A stretch of DNA of 15,145 nucleotides, from positions 1 through 15,145 of the forward strand of contig JBAVGO010000180.1 in assembly GCA_049684915.1 (NCBI GenBank), written 5' to 3'. This DNA comes from GWB2-37-7 sp049684915. GTDB taxonomy: Bacteria; Bacillota; Clostridia; Lutisporales; Lutisporaceae. A model generated the notes under the pieces. That model was not told the origin of the DNA. It searched no databases and worked only from the letters and a program-made list of their open reading frames with translations. The position numbers were made by a program, and so were the translations under genes. Of the stretch, positions 13,780 through 15,145 are shown piece after piece; within the stretch, counting starts at the first letter, position 1; every line of letters starts with the position of its first letter.

Positions 13780-15145
13780 ATGAAGAAAACATTAGCGATT
13801 ATTCTTGCTCTTGCAATGGTGTTCTCAACACTTACTGTTGCATTTGCTGAAGAAACAATCGGAGTTGACGCTCAAGCGTGTGCAACATTAGGCATGCTTA
13901 AGGGCAACACATCAGCAGGAGTTACTGCTGATTATGTAGCAACAACACCAAACAGAATACAAGCAGCTTTACTATTCTTAAGACTTAAGGGTCTTGAGCA
14001 AACAGCTCTTGAGTACACAGGCACAGATAATTTCGTAGACGTTGACCAAGTTAATTGGAGCGGCTATAAGGCTGTTATGGCTTACTTAAAAGCTAATTCA
14101 CAGCTTGGTTTCAGTGGTATAGGCGGAGACAAATTTGACCCAAATGCAGCAATGGGTGCAAATGCATACTATAAAGTAGTATTAACAGCTCTAGGATACA
14201 GACAAGACGTTGACTTTGCTTGGGCAGATGTTGTTACATTTGCAGCATCAAAGAATCTTGTAAAAGTTGCAAATGATGCAAGCTTCACAGTTGGCGATTT
14301 AGCAATAGCTACAATCGAAGGTTTAAAAGCAACTGTTAAAGATTCCGAAAAAACTCTTGTAGCATCACTAATTGAAGCTGGTACTATAACAGAAGTAGCA
14401 GCAGTAGCAGCTGGCGTATATACAGCTCCAGTAGCAGTTGTTATGACTGCAGCAAAGGCTATTACAAACAATAAGTTTGAAATAACTCTTGCAAATGCAG
14501 TAACTACAGCTCCATTAGCTTCCACTATAACTGTTAAAGATTCAACTGGTAAAGCAATGACAGTTAACAATGTTGCACTAAGTGCAAATGGTAAGGTAGT
14601 AACAGTTACTACAGAAGCATTAACTCCATTTACTCCTTATGCTGTAACAGTTGGCACAGTATCAAAGAATATAGTTGCATTAGCTATTGATACAACAAAG
14701 CCAGCAGCTCCATCAGTAGCAGTAACTGCAAATACATCAGTAACAGTTACATTTGCTGAAGAAATGGAAAGGGCAACAGCAGAAAATATAGCTAACTATG
14801 CTATAGACAATAGTTTAACAGTATTAAAGGCTGAATTAGATTCAACAAAGAAAGTTGTAACACTTACAACATCAGAACAAACAGTAGGAACAATCTATAC
14901 TATAACAGTTCAAAACGCAGCTGACGTAGCTGGTAACGTAATGGATAAAGCAACAGGTTACTTCGGTGGTATGGCTAAAGATACAACAAAGCCAGCAGCT
15001 CCATCAGTAACAGTTTCAGCAAATACAACAGTAACAGTTACATTTGTTGATGAAATGGATAAGGCAACAGCAGAAAATATAGCTAACTATGCTATAGACA
15101 ATAATCTAGTAGTATTAAAAGCTGAGCTAGATACAGATGATACAA
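13780..15145 (+). CDS. S-layer-like protein with degenerate SLH region and SbsA-type Ig repeats (3'-truncated)
   Basis: An open frame runs from the ATG to the window end (455 residues seen), so the C-terminus is missing. Residues 1-23 are a signal peptide (MKKTLAIILALAM to AFA, then EE). Residues ~26-190 look like three diverged SLH units: ~26-75 (LGMLKGNTSAG), ~84-141 (FVDVDQVNWSGYKAVMAYL, then KFDPNAAMGANAYYKVVLTALG) and ~142-187 (FAWADVVTFAASKNLVK, then FTVGDLAIATIEGLKA). The third is the weakest. Ig-like beta modules follow: ~225-303, 304-400 and 401 onward. The last two are 97-residue copies starting DTTKPAAPSV, with the SbsA/Big_5 pattern VTVTF-x-EEM and YTITV. Codons are restricted (mostly GCA/GCT, ACA/ACT, GTA/GTT), unlike the larger surface genes upstream. 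With the consensus promoter and strong Shine-Dalgarno this suggests abundant expression, perhaps as the main S-layer protein. A different surface protein with wall-binding SLH-like repeats remains possible. Confidence 0.85.
   Translation, partial: MKKTLAIILALAMVFSTLTVAFAEETIGVDAQACATLGMLKGNTSAGVTADYVATTPNRIQAALLFLRLKGLEQTALEYTGTDNFVDVDQVNWSGYKAVMAYLKANSQLGFSGIGGDKFDPNAAMGANAYYKVVLTALGYRQDVDFAWADVVTFAASKNLVKVANDASFTVGDLAIATIEGLKATVKDSEKTLVASLIEAGTITEVAAVAAGVYTAPVAVVMTAAKAITNNKFEITLANAVTTAPLASTITVKDSTGKAMTVNNVALSANGKVVTVTTEALTPFTPYAVTVGTVSKNIVALAIDTTKPAAPSVAVTANTSVTVTFAEEMERATAENIANYAIDNSLTVLKAELDSTKKVVTLTTSEQTVGTIYTITVQNAADVAGNVMDKATGYFGGMAKDTTKPAAPSVTVSANTTVTVTFVDEMDKATAENIANYAIDNNLVVLKAELDTDDT
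14689..15145 (+). repeat. Tandem 291-bp (97-codon) Ig-domain repeat in the S-layer-like gene
   Basis: The segment from 14689 recurs in frame from 14980, an offset of exactly 291 nt. The copies stay closely similar at nucleotide level, with an identical run of about 40 nt starting at 14772 and 15063 (GGCAACAGCAGAAAATATAG onward). The second copy is cut by the window end, so more copies may follow. Confidence 0.85.

Noticed and set aside
14169..14570. 133-codon minus-strand open frame within the S-layer-like gene
   Set aside because: It is Ala/Val/Thr-rich because it mirrors the biased codons of the sense gene; no start signals or domain.

Overview
The window looks like the chromosome of an AT-rich, low-GC Gram-positive anaerobe, most likely in the class Clostridia. 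The pointers are heavy use of ATA isoleucine codons and A/T-ending codons, purine-rich Shine-Dalgarno sites before every complete gene, S-layer homology (SLH) proteins, and a PDZ-S41 peptidase with a C-terminal peptidoglycan-binding domain of the Bacillus CtpA/CtpB layout. I do not assign a genus. All genes are on the + strand and there is no sign of phage, transposase, tRNA or rRNA.

Layout. (1) 1-5655: the 3' part of a very large extracellular protein built of IPT/TIG immunoglobulin-like repeats, then one fibronectin-III-like module and a C-terminal beta domain. (2) 5656-5761: a short intergenic stretch with two tandem ~44-bp hairpin repeats. (3) 5762-8749: a 995-residue secreted protein with a diverged N-terminal SLH triplet and a long beta-rich body. 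(4) 8788-10275: a 495-residue secreted protein with three clear C-terminal SLH domains. (5) 10286-11662: an exported S41 C-terminal processing peptidase whose Shine-Dalgarno overlaps the stop of gene 4. (6) 11663-11889: an intergenic region with a hairpin, a 44-nt interrupted inverted repeat and the pyrG promoter. (7) 11890-13500: CTP synthase, complete and apparently functional. (8) 13501-13779: an intergenic region with the pyrG terminator, hairpin repeats, an inverted repeat and a near-consensus sigma-A promoter. (9) 13780 to the window end: an S-layer-like protein with signal peptide, three degenerate SLH-like repeats and SbsA-type Ig repeats, cut off by the window edge.

How the genes fit together. 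Genes 1, 3, 4 and 5 read as one cell-envelope cluster: a giant adhesive or scaffold fibre, two SLH proteins able to hold onto secondary cell-wall polymer, and an envelope protease with its own wall-binding domain. Genes 4 and 5 are almost certainly co-transcribed, genes 3 and 4 probably are. pyrG is a housekeeping gene with its own promoter between this cluster and the S-layer-like gene. The strong promoter, strong Shine-Dalgarno and restricted codon use of the last gene suggest an abundant surface protein.

The less expected items are the family of GGG-to-CCC hairpins recurring between genes (one 22-nt copy perfectly repeated 7.9 kb apart), an SLH domain apparently split by a charged helical insertion, a Tyr/His-rich segment in the 995-residue protein, and the absence of the known CTP-sensing attenuation signature in front of pyrG.
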